Shown piece by piece: positions 16,765 through 17,615 of a DNA stretch of 17,615 nt. The position numbers were made by a program, and so were the translations under genes. Source of the DNA: Promethearchaeota archaeon (lineage in GTDB: Archaea; Asgardarchaeota; Lokiarchaeia; Sigyniarchaeales; SOKP01); assembly GCA_030615145.1 (NCBI GenBank), contig JAUWZT010000041.1, positions 1 through 17,615 of the forward strand. The letters run 5' to 3'. Under the pieces are notes generated by a model. The model was not told the origin of the DNA. It worked only from the letters and a program-made list of their open reading frames with translations, and ran no database searches. Within the stretch, counting starts at the first letter, position 1; every line of letters starts with the position of its first letter.

Positions 16765-16846
16765 AAGTAATGTCTTCTTGTTTTAGGATTAAAAATTTTG
16801 CGAATTATAACGGTTAAATTATAAAAATATAAGAAATAAATCGCTT

Positions 16847-17545
16847 TTATTCTCCTCTCATTATTTTCTTCAGGCGATTTAACTCTTCTAACATTTCATC
16901 GCGTAAAGAACTTAAACCTCCTCCTGCATTAGCTGCTGCTACTGGAGCTGCGGGTCGAGGGGGTCCACCTGATACGGGCGCAGCGGGAGGTGCGGGTCTT
17001 TTAGCAAATGATGGCGCTTGAACAACTCCCGCATTAGGAGCTTGTGGAGGTCCACCAGATGTTGGAGGTAATTTTGGAGCGGGTGGTAGATTAGCACGCT
17101 TAGGAGGTCCACCGGCTACAGGAGCCCTTGGAGGAGCACTTGTTGAGGGTTTCTTTGGAGGACCACCAGTTGCTGGAGCTTTTGGAGGACCACCGCCTGG
17201 TTTCTTAGGGGGGATGCCAATTGCGGGAACTACGCTCGCTGTAGTAGTAGCGGGTGTTTGTTGTACAGCTCCGGCACCACCACTCAGTAAACTAAATAAT
17301 GTGCTCGCAGCAGCAGTCTTTGCCGTTCCACTTGCTGGAGCAACAACTTTTTTAGAGGAACTACTAACAGTCATAACCTCTGGTTTTAATGAAACTTCCT
17401 TCAAATCCTTTAACGCTTTATTTAACGATTTTATAAAATCGTGTATTCCCTTAACTGTATCGTCTAGATCGTCACTTAATGATTGTAAACCTTTTTTCAT
17501 AAAGTTTACAACGCGTTCTATCTTTTTGTATTCCTTAGAAACCAA
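16847..17545 (-). CDS. Proline-rich protein with terminal helices, possible actin/profilin adaptor
   Basis: 232 residues with a TTG start. An in-frame TGA two codons upstream excludes a longer form, and GAGG lies 12 bases before the TTG. An N-terminal amphipathic helix (about 3-50) is followed by a Ser/Ala-rich linker (58-105). A proline-rich centre (106-205) repeats GGPP or APP with a following basic residue at about 118, 127, 137, 145, 164 and 193. A short C-terminal helix (211-230, LSSLRDEMLEELNRLKKIM) has heptad-like leucines. No metal or enzyme motif, no membrane segment. The layout recalls VASP/WASP-type adaptors that feed profilin-actin, but no run exceeds two prolines and no WH2 or EVH1 domain is visible, so the role is inferred. 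The DNA of the centre is much more GC-rich than its neighbours. Confidence 0.75.
   Translation of the reverse strand: MVSKEYKKIERVVNFMKKGLQSLSDDLDDTVKGIHDFIKSLNKALKDLKEVSLKPEVMTVSSSSKKVVAPASGTAKTAAASTLFSLLSGGAGAVQQTPATTTASVVPAIGIPPKKPGGGPPKAPATGGPPKKPSTSAPPRAPVAGGPPKRANLPPAPKLPPTSGGPPQAPNAGVVQAPSFAKRPAPPAAPVSGGPPRPAAPVAAANAGGGLSSLRDEMLEELNRLKKIMRGE
16940..17215 (-). repeat. Degenerate proline-codon repeat region
   Basis: The block GGTGGxCCxCC in varied forms (plus strand ggaggtccacc or ggaggaccacc) recurs at about 16959, 17045, 17102, 17157 and 17185. Each encodes Gly-Gly-Pro-Pro with spacing of 9-20 residues. The regular but imperfect spacing suggests growth by slippage or unequal recombination, then divergence. 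Confidence 0.7.
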
Positions 17546-17615
17546 TATTCAATCATTCCTCTAATTTTTTTCTATTATAAGTAGAATAATTTATTATTAT
17601 AGTAGTAATTGTATT

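Noticed and set aside
16940..17215. Regular GC-rich repeats considered as a CRISPR array
   Set aside because: The repeats are short, diverged and in frame with an open reading frame; they are proline codon repeats, not repeat-spacer units.
17520..17556. 12-codon ATG frame overlapping the TTG start of the proline-rich gene
   Set aside because: GAGG lies only one base before this ATG, too close for normal initiation, and the peptide has no features. A leader-peptide role cannot be supported.

Overview
The window looks like chromosomal DNA from an Asgard (Promethearchaeota/Lokiarchaeia-like) archaeon. The DNA is very AT-rich. It carries a full-length actin-fold protein that aligns with eukaryotic actin almost end to end, an archaeal-style type IA topoisomerase with a cysteine-rich tail, a long cytosolic multi-PAS histidine kinase, several small zinc-ribbon proteins, and sparse Shine-Dalgarno sites with frequent non-ATG starts. 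The assignment to Asgard archaea is an inference from the actin family member and the overall gene style. No rRNA or other phylogenetic marker is present.

Left part (1-5040): a beta-sandwich protein with two C-terminal zinc ribbons (+), a GH116/DUF608 beta-glycosidase (-), and purD of purine biosynthesis (+). The last two are divergent across about 260 bp containing a perfect 14-bp palindrome. Middle (5040-8310): small accessory genes, namely a zinc-ribbon two-helix membrane protein, a 64-residue membrane protein, an SRPBCC-fold protein, a HEAT-repeat protein and a cysteine-rich membrane protein. A 66-bp near-identical copy of the purD 3' end lies 951 bp downstream of the real one, so the zinc-ribbon membrane gene sits between two copies of it, as in an att-like or insertion scar.

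Right part (8311-17615): a 1197-residue histidine kinase with seven PAS-like domains, a type IA topoisomerase, a small winged-helix-like protein with an 11-bp tandem repeat upstream of it, then three same-strand genes reading leftward: a proline-rich protein with terminal helices, a PIG-L/LmbE-type deacetylase, and the actin-related protein. I see no tRNA, rRNA, CRISPR array, transposase or integrase. No gene-free stretch exceeds 300 bp.

The most interesting part is 14838-17545. The actin-related protein keeps the fold-defining nucleotide-binding motifs but appears to have all three water-positioning ATPase residues changed (Q137, D154 and H161 of actin become D136, E153 and R160). Two genes upstream, on the same strand, is a protein built like a profilin/actin-assembly adaptor: N-terminal helix, GGPP-type proline-rich centre, short C-terminal helix. 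Together they could be part of an undescribed cytoskeletal module, but a physical link between them is only inferred from gene order.
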